From NCBI RefSeq assembly GCF_024138675.1, contig NZ_CP090959.1, positions 3,460,001-3,524,000 of the forward strand: a stretch of 64,000 nucleotides of DNA. The letters are read 5' to 3'. The position numbers and the translations under genes were made by a program. Positions 26,715 to 35,694 of this stretch are shown one piece after another (the first letter of the stretch is position 1; the number at the start of each line of letters is the position of its first letter). Source of the DNA: Simiduia sp. 21SJ11W-1 (lineage in GTDB: Bacteria; Pseudomonadota; Gammaproteobacteria; Pseudomonadales; Cellvibrionaceae). Below the pieces are notes generated by a model, which was not told the DNA's origin, did not search any database, and worked only from the letters and a program-made list of their open reading frames with translations.

Positions 26715-27626
26715 ATGCTACGACTCCCCCAACTGTTCAGCAAAATCCAACAGGGGCCAAACTCTCTGGCCAACCACTGGCACTATAGCAGTGCACGCCT
26801 GGCAGCGATCTGGGCCAAGCTTTCGCTCGCGCAAAAACTGTATGCCTGTACGTTTCTGGCGCTGCCGCTGTCGCTCACTCTCAGCACCCTGATTGCACTG
26901 GCTGCGCTGGCGGTGGATTTTTGGCCGCGCATTGCCGATGCCTGGCACTCGTTATTGGGCAAGGCCATTATCTTGTTGTTTTACGCCATCGTGGCCAATT
27001 TTGCCCTGGCCCTATCGGCCAGTGTGGTCAACGAGGTAACCGGGCTACCCGCAACGGCATTCCCCTATGCGCACAATGCCGCCATCCTGTTGAATGTCCC
27101 GGTATTTGCCTTTGGCATCAGCCTGATTGCCCTTGTCGTACTGCAACTGTTGCTGCCCTTTTACATACTGCTGCTGCTGGCCCTGCGGGCACTGGGGTTC
27201 CATCAGGCGCGCATTTTGCGCAGCAACCATTTCCCCATCATCACGCTGGTAGTGCGCTTTTGCCTGTGCTTATTGGTGACGGTACAAGGTGTGAATGCCA
27301 TCAACGATACCAGCGACGATGAACATGGCGACAAAGCCGCCCTCCTATATCCGCAGTCCCTGCCCGAGGATGTCATCGCACCCCGCGCCGGCGGCTATAG
27401 CATTAACGTTAAACAGTTTGTGGCCTATTTTATCTTTCACATCGAGGCCAACCAGCGCTCGCGCTGCCAACTGGCACCCGACACCCGGGCAGTGGAAATC
27501 AACGATTACCAGTATGTGGCCATCGCTCGGGACCGGAGCCAACCATTTGGTTTCTCTTATACTGTGCAAGCCTGTCACTCACCGGGCATCAGCCTGCCTG
27601 AACCGCCGCCTTTAGCTCGCCAATAG
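26715..27626 (+). CDS. Unknown polytopic inner-membrane protein
   Basis: 303 residues, not recognised. About five membrane helices (43-69, 82-104, two in 122-160, 173-194) are followed by a soluble C-terminal domain (about 200-303) with two cysteines (RSRCQLAP and VQACHSPG) that could form a disulfide if it is periplasmic. Some 37 bp separate it from folK. Its 3' end overlaps the convergent cca gene by 38 bp. Codon use looks like its neighbours, so it is probably a real, lineage-specific gene. Confidence 0.65.
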   Translation: MLRLPQLFSKIQQGPNSLANHWHYSSARLAAIWAKLSLAQKLYACTFLALPLSLTLSTLIALAALAVDFWPRIADAWHSLLGKAIILLFYAIVANFALALSASVVNEVTGLPATAFPYAHNAAILLNVPVFAFGISLIALVVLQLLLPFYILLLLALRALGFHQARILRSNHFPIITLVVRFCLCLLVTVQGVNAINDTSDDEHGDKAALLYPQSLPEDVIAPRAGGYSINVKQFVAYFIFHIEANQRSRCQLAPDTRAVEINDYQYVAIARDRSQPFGFSYTVQACHSPGISLPEPPPLARQ

Positions 27627-28821
27627 CATGCACGCGCTGCTTGTTGATCGCATCCCCCAAGGCCTTTCCCGCAATTCCCTGGGCAATAAGCGTTTGCGAT
27701 TGCACTTGGGCGCACGCGGCCTGCGCGGCCTGCAGGTACGCGGCCTGCGGGTAGGGTTTATCTTCAAAGCCCGTGCGCCCACGGGCATCTGCCATGCACG
27801 CCAGGGTAAACAGCCTCACCCGCTCGGGGCGCCGGAAGGCATCCAGTTTTTGCAGCATTTTTAATAGGGTTGCGGGCTTGAGCTCAAAGGCGCGATGGCA
27901 GTTCAAATGCTGCTCACACACCAAAACCGCAAGCTCGCGGTGCTCTTTGGGCACCCCCATGCGCTCACACACAGCCTTTACCAAGGGCACGCCGCGGGTT
28001 TCGTGCATCAGGTGGCGCGGCCATTCGCTCTTGGGCGTCACGCCCTTGCCCAAATCGTGCACCAGGGTGGCAAAGCGCAGGCGTACATCGTCACTCAACG
28101 CAACCGCTTGCTGCAGGCTCATAAGGGTGTGCACGCCTGTGTCTACCTCGGGGTGATATTCCGGGCGCTGGGGCACGCCCCATAGGCAGTCTAGCTCGGG
28201 CATGATGCGCGCCAGCGCACCACAGGCGCGCAACACCTCAATAAACACTTCGGGGTTGGGCTCACCAAGTGCGCGCTCCAATTCTTTCCATACCCGCTCG
28301 GCCACCAGGTGATCTACCTCACCTTCGCTCACCATGGTGCGCATCAACGCGAGGGTTTCTTCAGCCACGGTAAAGCCCAGGCGATGGTAGCGGGCGGCAA
28401 AGCGGGCGATGCGCAAAATGCGCACGGGATCTTCGGCAAAGGCGGGCGAGACATGGCGCAATTTTTTTGCCGCCAGGTCGCGCTGGCCGCCGTAGGGGTC
28501 TATCACTTCACCGGCGTCGGTTTGTGCCATGGCGTTGATGGTGAGGTCGCGCCGGATTAAATCCTGCTCAAGCGTAACAGAGGGATCTGTGTGAAAGGTA
28601 AAGCCTGCATAGCCGTGGCCGGATTTGCGCTCGGTGCGTGCCAGCGCATATTCCTCTTTGGTTTTGGGGTGTAAAAACACCGGGAAATCTTTGCCCACAG
28701 GCTCAAAGCCCTGGGCGCGCATCTGCTCCGGTGTGGCGCCCACCACCACCCAGTCGCATTCATCGTAAGGCACGCCCAACAGGCGATCGCGCACAGCGCC
28801 GCCCACCAAATACACTTTCAC
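27589..28821 (-). CDS. cca: Multifunctional CCA-adding tRNA nucleotidyltransferase
   Basis: 410 residues, class II enzyme of E. coli type. Nucleotidyltransferase motif [17 protein letters not shown] at residues 7-23 with the catalytic carboxylates, and the RRDLTINAM motif near residue 90. An HD phosphohydrolase domain (LVHDLGKG) lies in the C-terminal half. It repairs or adds the CCA end of tRNAs; the HD domain adds phosphatase/phosphodiesterase activities. Confidence 0.96.
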   Translation of the reverse strand: MKVYLVGGAVRDRLLGVPYDECDWVVVGATPEQMRAQGFEPVGKDFPVFLHPKTKEEYALARTERKSGHGYAGFTFHTDPSVTLEQDLIRRDLTINAMAQTDAGEVIDPYGGQRDLAAKKLRHVSPAFAEDPVRILRIARFAARYHRLGFTVAEETLALMRTMVSEGEVDHLVAERVWKELERALGEPNPEVFIEVLRACGALARIMPELDCLWGVPQRPEYHPEVDTGVHTLMSLQQAVALSDDVRLRFATLVHDLGKGVTPKSEWPRHLMHETRGVPLVKAVCERMGVPKEHRELAVLVCEQHLNCHRAFELKPATLLKMLQKLDAFRRPERVRLFTLACMADARGRTGFEDKPYPQAAYLQAAQAACAQVQSQTLIAQGIAGKALGDAINKQRVHAIGELKAAVQAG

Positions 28822-28879
28822 AATTGCTTCCCGCGTTAATGTCCAAAACGCAAGGATACCCCATTCACGGGCAGCCCAC

Positions 28880-29443
28880 TTACAACCAGCGGCTGTTGCT
28901 GGAAAACTGCGGGCGCAGGTATTCCATTTGGTCGCCCCGGATGCGCTCGCTGTTTACCAATGCCAGGTACTCGGCGTTATTGGGGCGGTAAGGTAAGGCG
29001 ATGAGCGGCATGTCGATTTCACTCAACAGGAAATTACCCTTGTGTTGATTGCAGCGCTTACAGGCGGCCACCACATTTTCCCAGCGGTCGCGCCCGCCGC
29101 GGCTGGTTGGGTGTACGTGATCGCGCGAGAGGTTTAAAAAATTAAAGTGCTTGCCGCAGTAGAGGCAGCGGTAGTCGTCGCGCCGGAACAAGGCGCGGTT
29201 AGTGAGCGGCGGCACCAGGCGCATGGGCGCCATGTGCGCACCGCCGCAGGCGATGATCGACGGCAACTGCACGCGGCTCACAAGGCCCGTAAAGCGCGAG
29301 CGCCCGCCACGCACCTGGCGCACCACGCCGCCCAGGCTCCACTTCACAAGATCGCGGGCATACAGGCACACGGCCTCCTGCCAGTGAATCCACTCGATGG
29401 GTTGGCCGGCCAGATTTAACCGCAGAATGCGTGCCTCAGACAT
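28880..29443 (-). CDS. HNH endonuclease family protein
   Basis: 187 residues. The HNH core is C-terminal: CLYCGKHF, then [11 protein letters not shown] and CKRCNQHKG, giving two CxxC zinc pairs around the His metal-binding residue. The ATG at 29443 has a GGGAGAG site; the longer frame to 29611 is rejected. Family knowledge: widespread chromosomal HNH proteins with undefined cellular role, not linked here to a mobile element. A 68-codon ORF with a strong ribosome binding site ends 8 bases inside its start and may couple its translation. Confidence 0.9.
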   Translation of the reverse strand: MSEARILRLNLAGQPIEWIHWQEAVCLYARDLVKWSLGGVVRQVRGGRSRFTGLVSRVQLPSIIACGGAHMAPMRLVPPLTNRALFRRDDYRCLYCGKHFNFLNLSRDHVHPTSRGGRDRWENVVAACKRCNQHKGNFLLSEIDMPLIALPYRPNNAEYLALVNSERIRGDQMEYLRPQFSSNSRWL

Positions 29444-29642
29444 ATGCGCTCTCCCTGTAATGAACGGTGCGATACAGCCAAAAAGGTATGTTGAAAACAG
29501 CGGCAAGCAAGCGATAACGCCTGCAGGTATAGGGGGGTTTGACGGGTGTGGGTGAAAACGTGAAGGTGAGGAGTCCAAGGGCCGGCGCGGCGGGCGGCAG
29601 GGGCTTGTCACTTGGGCGGCAAGTGCGCTGGTAGAAGGCCAT
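29436..29642 (-). CDS. Small ORF (68 aa) upstream of the HNH gene, possible leader peptide
   Basis: A 68-residue ORF with a near-perfect ribosome binding site (AAGGAGG, 3 bp before the ATG) and a good promoter upstream. Its stop at 29436 lies inside the HNH start region, an 8-bp overlap typical of translational coupling. The sequence is Pro/Arg/aromatic-rich with a hydrophobic patch (LLAAVFNIPFWLY) near the end and has no family I recognise. It may be a leader peptide or a small membrane protein; it could also be only a translated leader. Confidence 0.45.
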   Translation of the reverse strand: MAFYQRTCRPSDKPLPPAAPALGLLTFTFSPTPVKPPYTCRRYRLLAAVFNIPFWLYRTVHYRESAYV

Positions 29643-29665
29643 GTCCTCCTTGGGTTAATGCATCC

Positions 29666-29693
29666 AGTGTATGAAATCTGATCACCGGGTCAA
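29666..29693 (-). promoter_or_regulatory. Putative promoter for the small ORF and HNH gene
   Basis: Minus strand: -35 TTGACC (29693-29688), 16 bp, -10 TACACT (29671-29666). It lies just past the sRNA terminator, so the HNH unit has its own promoter. Confidence 0.55.
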
Positions 29694-29695
29694 CC

Positions 29696-29729
29696 CTTTT
29701 TAGCGCACTAAAAAGTCATGTTTATGACA
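29696..29729. promoter_or_regulatory. Two dyads upstream of the HNH promoter
   Basis: CTTTTTAG-CGCA-CTAAAAAG (29696-29715) is a perfect 8-bp inverted repeat touching the -35. GTCAT-GTTT-ATGAC (29716-29729 approximately) is a second, 5-bp dyad. Both could be protein-binding sites for regulators of the HNH unit. Confidence 0.4.
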
Positions 29730-29734
29730 CCACA

Positions 29735-29768
29735 AACTAAAACGCCGCAGCACGAATGCTGCGGCGTT
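29735..29768 (-). terminator. Intrinsic terminator of the sRNA and pomAB-pilZ operon
   Basis: 12-bp perfect stem (29741-29752 with 29757-29768), CGAA loop on the plus strand, followed on the minus strand by UUAGUUUG. It would also end transcripts running out of the pilZ gene at 29935. Confidence 0.8.
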
Positions 29769-29855
29769 TACAGGATGACCCTAAATCCGTTCGGGTAGTA
29801 TGCGGCATCGTTCCGTCTAACTCCCTGCCATCGTCCCTGATATGTGTCCTTACGG
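29735..29855 (-). ncRNA. Predicted RsmX/Y/Z-type (CsrB family) regulatory RNA
   Basis: About 120 nt on the minus strand with five GGA motifs: AAGGACA, CAGGGACG, CAGGGAGU, ACGGAAC and ACGGAUU. One lies in a small hairpin loop (AUC-AGGGAC-GAU) and one in a loop closed by ACCC/GGGU. A 12-bp GC-rich terminator hairpin ends it. A GacA box lies about 65 bp upstream of the likely start near 29854, and a weak -10 (GAGAAT) is at 29866-29861. Known RsmX/Y/Z RNAs have this size, motif density, GacA control and terminator; they titrate the translational repressor RsmA/CsrA. The transcript ends were placed by eye. Confidence 0.75.
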
Positions 29856-29860
29856 GGCGC

Positions 29861-29866
29861 ATTCTC
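29861..29866 (-). promoter_or_regulatory. Putative -10 of the Rsm-type sRNA
   Basis: GAGAAT on the minus strand, four of six matches to TATAAT, without a -35. Activator-dependent promoters of this class usually lack a good -35. Confidence 0.4.
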
Positions 29867-29910
29867 TGGGTATTTGCAACGGGCGAATAGTCGCCAATGG
29901 CGGCAATGCG

Positions 29911-29928
29911 TGTAAGCCTTTTCCTACA
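29911..29928 (-). promoter_or_regulatory. GacA box (upstream activating sequence)
   Basis: Minus strand TGTAGG-AAAAGG-CTTACA against the consensus TGTAAG-N6-CTTACA: 11 of 12 fixed positions with exact spacing. It starts 7 bp past the pilZ stop codon and lies in the intergenic region only. Confidence 0.75.
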
Positions 29929-29934
29929 AGGCCA

Positions 29935-30552
29935 CTATTTTGTGCGCGGCGTCACAGGCGGCTTTTGAAGTTCTTCCTGTAATTCGGCGTGCTCCTGCAT
30001 GGCTTCGCGGTCGCGCTGCTCGCGAATCAGCCAGCCTTGCTTGCGCACTATGTGTTGAATCAACACCTCTTGGTCGAAGGGGCTCAGGGCGATGAAGTTT
30101 GTTCGTACATAGTGGCCGGCATCGGTTGTCTCACAATCGAGCACCCGCCCGTAGGTGGCAATGTGATTGCCCTCCGGGCGCAACACCAGATCAAGGCTCA
30201 GGATTTTGCCGGCCGGTACATGTTCATCGGCAACAAAAGCCATACCACAGGCGCTGATATTCACTTCGCGCACCTTGTGGGCAATATCGCGCACCAGGCG
30301 GCTGTCTAGCTCCAGTTGCGCCACTATGCAGTTAATTTTTTTGTTGAGCGTGCCCAGCAACTGCGCCAACACCTCAGATTCCACCTGCGGCAATAATTGC
30401 TCGATGGTGGATTCATAGTGCGACAAGAGGCTCAGGGTATCCATGGGCTCGCTGTCGCGCTCTTGCCGGCTATTGGCCTCGGCTTCGGTCAACACGCGAT
30501 AGGCCACCCCCACGCGGTCGTTAATGCGGAAAAAACGGCGCCGCTCGCTCAT
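29935..30552 (-). CDS. PilZ-domain protein in the stator operon
   Basis: 205 residues. N-terminal RRRFFRIND carries the RxxxR-like c-di-GMP arm. A helical stretch (about 40-95, ESTIEQLLPQVESEVLAQLL) precedes the barrel, where the second motif reads NISACG, matching NxSxxG. The ATG overlaps the pomB stop (TAATG), so it is translationally coupled to the motor genes. By analogy with YcgR/FlgZ it may brake or retune the flagellar motor when c-di-GMP is high; that is inference from linkage and motifs. Confidence 0.9.
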   Translation of the reverse strand: MSERRRFFRINDRVGVAYRVLTEAEANSRQERDSEPMDTLSLLSHYESTIEQLLPQVESEVLAQLLGTLNKKINCIVAQLELDSRLVRDIAHKVREVNISACGMAFVADEHVPAGKILSLDLVLRPEGNHIATYGRVLDCETTDAGHYVRTNFIALSPFDQEVLIQHIVRKQGWLIREQRDREAMQEHAELQEELQKPPVTPRTK

Positions 30553-31535
30553 TAAAATACCTCGTTAGGGTCTAGGTCGAACAAATACTCCGGGTCTAGA
30601 TCCAGATCGCGCAAAATGTCTTGCCCCTCTTCTTTGAGCACTTCGATGTCGGCCTCGGAAATGTTTGAATCCAGCCCCTGCTGAATCACAATTTCCACAC
30701 GCCGGTTGCGCGCGCGGTTATCTGAACTGTCGTTGGGCACCAGCGGTTTGGTTTCAGCAAAGCCCGATACCTGAAACCTGCGCGGGTTGATTTCATTGTC
30801 GCGCATCAGCTCTTGGGCTACCGATACCGCGCGGCTGGAGGAAAGCTCCCAATTTGAACGAAAGCGCGCCGTGGCAATGGGGATGTTATCTGTGTGGCCC
30901 TGCACTTCTATTTTGCCGGGCTTGGCGCGCAGTACGGCGCGGATTTCTTCCATCACATCGGCGTAGTTGCCCACAAGCTCGGCCGAGCCCGAGCGGAAGG
31001 AACCTTTTTCACGGATGCGGATAATAATCTTGCGGCCCTGGAATTCAATTTCAATTTCACCCGCCACAATTTGATCGTGCAACGATTGCGCAAGCTCCAC
31101 CGCATCTTGCTCGGTTTGCTCAATCATCTCCTCAAGCTTTTCTTTCAATCGGGCTTTAACGCCGGCCTCGTTGTTGATGTCGCCCTGCTCAACTTCGTAC
31201 TCCTCGGTACACTGCACCTCCAGGCTGCTCTCGGTGTTGTCGTCGGTTTTTTGCCAAATTTCGTTGATGGGTGTGGGGTTTGGGGTGCCGGGGCTGAACT
31301 CTTGGGCAATCACACTGGTGCCCTTGGGTACATCCACCACATTGAGTTTGTTTTGCACGCCAAAGGCCTGCGCCATAGAGCCCGCTAAGCGCTTGAATTT
31401 CATGGCGTCCATTTCGGAGAAAGACAACAACAGCACAAAGAAGCACATCAGCAGTGCCATCAGGTCTGCGAAGGTGCCCATATAGGCCGGCAACCCCGGC
31501 GGCGGGCATTTACACTCGTGCTCTTCGTCGGCCAC
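30552..31535 (-). CDS. pomB: Flagellar stator protein PomB/MotB
   Basis: 327 residues. One N-terminal membrane helix with the ion-binding Asp24 in TFADLMALLMCFFVLLLSFS, a linker with a plug-like region, then an OmpA-like peptidoglycan-binding domain (about 170-290) with VQGHTDN and NRARNRRVEI. The N-terminal cysteines and acidic tail after residue 295 resemble sodium-type PomB. With PomA it forms the stator that couples ion flow to flagellar rotation. 12 bp after pomA. Confidence 0.92.
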   Translation of the reverse strand: MADEEHECKCPPPGLPAYMGTFADLMALLMCFFVLLLSFSEMDAMKFKRLAGSMAQAFGVQNKLNVVDVPKGTSVIAQEFSPGTPNPTPINEIWQKTDDNTESSLEVQCTEEYEVEQGDINNEAGVKARLKEKLEEMIEQTEQDAVELAQSLHDQIVAGEIEIEFQGRKIIIRIREKGSFRSGSAELVGNYADVMEEIRAVLRAKPGKIEVQGHTDNIPIATARFRSNWELSSSRAVSVAQELMRDNEINPRRFQVSGFAETKPLVPNDSSDNRARNRRVEIVIQQGLDSNISEADIEVLKEEGQDILRDLDLDPEYLFDLDPNEVF

Positions 31536-31547
31536 AGCCTCTGCCCC

Positions 31548-32309
31548 TTAGCCCGCGTCTGCCGCTTCGCGTTTGCCTTCAGGCAGGTAGGTGCGCAGCA
31601 TAGAGTCGATCACCCGCGGGTTCTGGCCGCCCTGAATCGCCAGCAGCGCATCAATGACCAGGCTTTTGGTGAGTGCCTCTTCACCGGCACGCAGCTTGAG
31701 TTTGTCGCCAAGGGGGCCAAACAGGCCGTTGGCCATGATGGCGCCATAAAGTGTGGTGAGCAGTGCCACGGCCATGGCCGGGCCAATGGATTTCGGGTCG
31801 TCCATGTTTGACAGCATGGCCACCAACCCCACCAGTGTGCCAATCATCCCCATGGCCGGCGCCGTTTCTGCCATGGCTGAAAAGATGGCCGCACCCAACT
31901 CGTGGCGCTCTACTGCCAGCGCCTTGTCTTTCGAGAGCAGGGTTTTCACCACTTCCGGGTCGTGGCCGTCTACCAACAACTGGATGCCCTTTTGCAAAAA
32001 GGAATTACTGACCTCTTTGCCCTCAAGGCTCAACAGCCCGCCTTTGCGCGCGGCATCGGCCAGCTCCACAATTTCGGCAATCAGGTCTACCGGATCGCTG
32101 CTTTTGAACATAAAGCTCTTGCCGGCAATCTTCATGGCCGAGAGGTAGTGGGCCAGGCCAAATTTGATCATTACCGCAAACGTCGAACCGCCCACCACAA
32201 TCACAAAAGAGGGCGCATCGGCAAACATTTCCAGATTACCGGCCATGAGCATGGCGGTAAGAATCAGGCCGATGGTACCCACCAACCCAATGAGCGTGGC
32301 TAAATCCAC
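31548..32309 (-). CDS. pomA: Flagellar stator protein PomA/MotA
   Basis: 253 residues, four membrane helices, MotA/PomA family. The cytoplasmic loop carries the charged rotor-contact region; the C-terminal pore helices contain MGMIGTLVGLVAML. The GTG at 32309 is chosen because AAGGAG lies 7 bp upstream; the longer frame to 32354 is not supported. First gene of pomA-pomB-pilZ. A FliA-like sequence lies upstream at 32363-32389. Confidence 0.92.
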   Translation of the reverse strand: MDLATLIGLVGTIGLILTAMLMAGNLEMFADAPSFVIVVGGSTFAVMIKFGLAHYLSAMKIAGKSFMFKSSDPVDLIAEIVELADAARKGGLLSLEGKEVSNSFLQKGIQLLVDGHDPEVVKTLLSKDKALAVERHELGAAIFSAMAETAPAMGMIGTLVGLVAMLSNMDDPKSIGPAMAVALLTTLYGAIMANGLFGPLGDKLKLRAGEEALTKSLVIDALLAIQGGQNPRVIDSMLRTYLPEGKREAADAG

Positions 32310-32362
32310 AAAGTACTCCTTAATTCCCTCAATGCAGCACACCCTTGCGGGCATCTCTCTGG

Positions 32363-32389
32363 TTATCGTCCGGCACCCGGGTTTCTAAA
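32363..32389 (-). promoter_or_regulatory. Possible sigma28 (FliA) promoter of pomA
   Basis: Minus strand: TTTAGAAA, 11 bp, GACGATAA. The -10 matches the FliA consensus GCCGATAA in 7 of 8 positions; the -35 is poor (about 3 of 8). It overlaps an imperfect dyad (CCCGGGTTT..AAACCGGGG), so alternatives exist. Confidence 0.35.
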
Positions 32390-32552
32390 CCGGGGGCCAC
32401 AAAATGAGTTTAGTTAGGAATACGGGTTTAGCATGGATTTGCCGCAAGAATGCCGAGCCCTGCACAGATTGACCGGCCTGCACCCCTCGTATAGGGTTGC
32501 GGCTTTTCACACAGAGGTGGTGCAGAATGTGCCGCCTGCGAAGGAGCACCCC

Positions 32553-32798
32553 ATGGCCACCCGCAAAAAAGCCCAAGACTTCGAACAATCACTGGCAGCG
32601 CTGGAAGCGCTGGTGGCACGCATGGAGGAAGGCGACCTGTCGCTGGAGGAATCTTTGAAGGCCTTTGAAGAAGGCGTGCAGCTTACCCGCGAATGCCAGG
32701 CCCGCCTGCAGGCAGCCGAACAGCGGGTTAACCTGCTGCTGGAAAAAAACGGCGAACTGAGCCTTGAGCCGCTAGACCAGCCCGAGCAGGACGCCTAG
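32553..32798 (+). CDS. xseB: Exodeoxyribonuclease VII small subunit
   Basis: 81 residues, two-helix family with the conserved [20 protein letters not shown] and [11 protein letters not shown]. The ATG at 32553 follows AAGGAG by 8 bp. XseB binds XseA to form the single-strand exonuclease. It leads the standard xseB-ispA-dxs operon; ispA begins 3 bp after its stop. Confidence 0.95.
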   Translation: MATRKKAQDFEQSLAALEALVARMEEGDLSLEESLKAFEEGVQLTRECQARLQAAEQRVNLLLEKNGELSLEPLDQPEQDA

Positions 32799-32801
32799 CC
32801 C

Positions 32802-33689
32802 ATGCATCCAGAGCTTTTGGCTTTCAGCCACCAGGTGAGGCAGTCGGTGGATGCGCGCCTGCAAGAGGCACTGGCGCACTTTGCAGGCGAGGGCGCACAA
32901 CTGCGTGACGCCATGGCCTATAGCCTCACCAATGGCGGCAAGCGAGTGCGCCCGCTACTGGTGTACGCCGCCGCACAGGCAGTGGCAGCGGGCCGGCCGG
33001 ATGGCCTCGACTGGCCGGCAGCCGCCGTGGAGGCCATTCACGCCTACAGCCTGATTCACGACGACCTGCCCGCCATGGACGACGACAACCTGCGCCGGGG
33101 CAAGCCCACTACCCACATTGCCTTTGATGAAGCCAGCGCCATATTGGCCGGTGATGCACTGCAGGCGCTGGCCTTCGAACTCTTGGTGCAAAGCCCTCTG
33201 GGCGCCGCCGAGCAACTGGCCATGGTGCAGTGCCTGGCCAAGGCCAGCGGCGCGCGGGGCATGGTGCTGGGCCAGGCCATAGATCTTGCAGCGGTGGATA
33301 AACAACTCAGCATCGGCGCACTAGAGGCCATGCACCAATACAAAACCGGCGCACTGATTGCCGCAGCCGTGGAGCTGGGCGCGCTGGCAGGCGGCGCCAC
33401 AGAGGCCCAGCGCCAGGCGCTCGGGCTCTATGCCCGGGCCATTGGCCTGGCCTTCCAGGTGCAAGACGACATTCTGGATGTGATCTCCGATACCGAAACC
33501 CTGGGCAAACAACAAGGTGCCGACCAGCAGCACAACAAGCCCACCTATGTGTCGCTACTCGGCCTTGAAGCCGCCCAAAACAAGGCCCGCGCACTGCACC
33601 AGCAGGCGCACGAGGCCCTGGCAGGTTTCGGGCCCCAGGCCAATTACCTGCGTCAACTGGCCGATTACATCATTGAGCGGCGCGCGTAA
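32802..33689 (+). CDS. ispA: Farnesyl diphosphate synthase (polyprenyl synthetase)
   Basis: 295 residues. Two aspartate-rich motifs: HDDLPAMDDDNLRRG (first, near residue 85) and QVQDDILDV (second, near residue 220). Small side chains before the first motif fit a C15 product. It condenses IPP with DMAPP and GPP. Its neighbour dxs makes the first precursor of the same pathway. Confidence 0.95.
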   Translation: MHPELLAFSHQVRQSVDARLQEALAHFAGEGAQLRDAMAYSLTNGGKRVRPLLVYAAAQAVAAGRPDGLDWPAAAVEAIHAYSLIHDDLPAMDDDNLRRGKPTTHIAFDEASAILAGDALQALAFELLVQSPLGAAEQLAMVQCLAKASGARGMVLGQAIDLAAVDKQLSIGALEAMHQYKTGALIAAAVELGALAGGATEAQRQALGLYARAIGLAFQVQDDILDVISDTETLGKQQGADQQHNKPTYVSLLGLEAAQNKARALHQQAHEALAGFGPQANYLRQLADYIIERRA

Positions 33690-33789
33690 AAGGCCACGCT
33701 GGCGCCGGAATTGGCGCTAGTCATTTGAGGGTTCGGCGCCTAAAATGGCCGATCCGGTGAATCACACCCGCACAGATACCAGCAACGCC

Positions 33790-35694
33790 ATGTTTAATGA
33801 AATACCCCGCCAGCGCCCAGCCACCCCCCTGCTCGACCGCATCGATACGCCGGCCGACCTGCGTGCGCTGGAGGTAAGCCAGCTGCCGCAAGTGGCAGAA
33901 GAGCTGCGCCACTTTTTGCTCTACAGCGTGGGGCAAACCGGCGGGCATTTTGGCGCGGGCCTGGGCGTGGTAGAGCTGACTGTGGCGCTGCACTATGTGT
34001 ATCAAACGCCCGACGACAAACTGGTATGGGATGTAGGCCATCAAACCTACCCGCACAAAATTCTTACCGGCCGGCGCGAGCAAATGCTGAGCATGCGCCA
34101 AAAAGGCGGCCTGGCTGGTTTCCCCAAGCGCTCCGAAAGCCCCTACGACACCTTTGGCGTGGGCCACTCCAGCACGTCTATTTCGGCTGCACTCGGCATG
34201 GCACTGGGCCACGAGATGGCAGACCTGCCGCACAAAACTGTGGCTATCATCGGCGATGGCGCCATGACTGCCGGCATGGCCTTTGAAGCACTTACCCACG
34301 CCGCCCACACAGAAACCGACATGCTGGTTATTTTGAACGACAACAACATGTCGATTTCAAAAAACGTGGGCGGCCTGGCCACCTACTTCTCGCGCATCTG
34401 GGCCAGCAAAACCTACAACGCCCTGCGCGAGGGCAGCCGCAAGGTGCTTTCCAAAATTCCATCGGCCTGGGAGCTGGCGCGCAAAACCGAAGAACACATG
34501 AAGGGCATGGTGTCGCCGGGCACCCTGTTTGAGGAGCTGGGCTTTAATTACGTGGGCCCCATAGACGGCCACGACACCGAGCGCCTGGTGCGCTATTTGG
34601 GCAACCTGCGCGATATCAAGGGCCCGAAGCTTTTGCATATCATCACCCAAAAAGGCCGCGGCTTCGGGCCTGCCGAGGCAGATCCGGTGGGTTATCACGC
34701 GCTCAATAAAATTGAGCCCAAAGCGCCCGTGCAGGATGCCAGCGCAATTAAAAAGCCCAAGTACCAGGAAATTTTTGGCCGCTGGCTGTGCGACACCGCA
34801 GCCCAAGACAGCCGGTTGGTGGGCATTACACCGGCCATGTGTGAAGGCTCCGGCATGGTGGAGTTTGCAAGCCGCTTCCCCGAGCGCTTCCACGATGTGG
34901 CCATTGCCGAGCAGCACGCGGTAACGCTGGCGGCGGGCCTGGCCTGCGAAGGCCAAAAACCCGTGGTGGCCATTTACTCCACCTTTTTGCAGCGCGCCTA
35001 CGATCAATTGGTGCACGATGTGGCCATTCAAAACCTGGATGTCACCTTCGGCATCGACCGCGCGGGCCTGGTGGGCGAAGACGGCCCCACCCACGCCGGC
35101 GCCTTCGATTTAAGCTTCATGCGCTGCATTCCCAACATGATCATTGCCGCCCCCTCCGATGAAAACGAGTGCCGCGCCCTGCTCACCAGCGCCTACCAGT
35201 ACGAGGGCCCGGCCGCCGTGCGCTACCCGCGCGGCACAGGCACAGGCGCTGCGGTAAACGAGCAGCTGGCGCCGCTGCCCATCGGCGTTGCCCGCCAGGT
35301 GAAACCCGGAGCCCAGGTGGCCATTTTGTGCTTTGGCACCCTGCTTGGCGCCGCGCAACTGGCGGCCGACGAAATCAACGCCACCCTCATCGACATGCGC
35401 TGGGTGAAACCGCTGGACGAAACAATCATCAGCGAACTGGCCGCCAGCCATCAATTGCTGGTGACGCTGGAAGAAAATACCCTGGCAGGCGGCGCGGGTT
35501 CTGCGGTGGCGGAATACCTCAACAGCCAGGGCATATTGGTACCCCTGCTGCAACTGGGCCTGCCAGATGCCTACATAGAACACGCCAAGCAGGCGGAAAT
35601 GTTGTCTGCGGCGGGCCTTGATAGCGCCCAGATTTTAGCGCGGATTCAACAGCGGCTGGCGCAACTTCCGCTGCCCAACGCCGCCAACGGTTAA
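33790..35694 (+). CDS. dxs: 1-deoxy-D-xylulose-5-phosphate synthase
   Basis: 634 residues, thiamine-diphosphate enzyme making DXP from pyruvate and glyceraldehyde-3-phosphate. TPP-binding [13 protein letters not shown] with NDNNMSIS, substrate loop [12 protein letters not shown] and catalytic Glu in [11 protein letters not shown] are present. The start at 33790 ([10 protein letters not shown]) aligns with the Pseudomonas N-terminus; a start at 33745 is possible. Neither has a strong ribosome binding site. Confidence 0.95.
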   Translation: MFNEIPRQRPATPLLDRIDTPADLRALEVSQLPQVAEELRHFLLYSVGQTGGHFGAGLGVVELTVALHYVYQTPDDKLVWDVGHQTYPHKILTGRREQMLSMRQKGGLAGFPKRSESPYDTFGVGHSSTSISAALGMALGHEMADLPHKTVAIIGDGAMTAGMAFEALTHAAHTETDMLVILNDNNMSISKNVGGLATYFSRIWASKTYNALREGSRKVLSKIPSAWELARKTEEHMKGMVSPGTLFEELGFNYVGPIDGHDTERLVRYLGNLRDIKGPKLLHIITQKGRGFGPAEADPVGYHALNKIEPKAPVQDASAIKKPKYQEIFGRWLCDTAAQDSRLVGITPAMCEGSGMVEFASRFPERFHDVAIAEQHAVTLAAGLACEGQKPVVAIYSTFLQRAYDQLVHDVAIQNLDVTFGIDRAGLVGEDGPTHAGAFDLSFMRCIPNMIIAAPSDENECRALLTSAYQYEGPAAVRYPRGTGTGAAVNEQLAPLPIGVARQVKPGAQVAILCFGTLLGAAQLAADEINATLIDMRWVKPLDETIISELAASHQLLVTLEENTLAGGAGSAVAEYLNSQGILVPLLQLGLPDAYIEHAKQAEMLSAAGLDSAQILARIQQRLAQLPLPNAANG

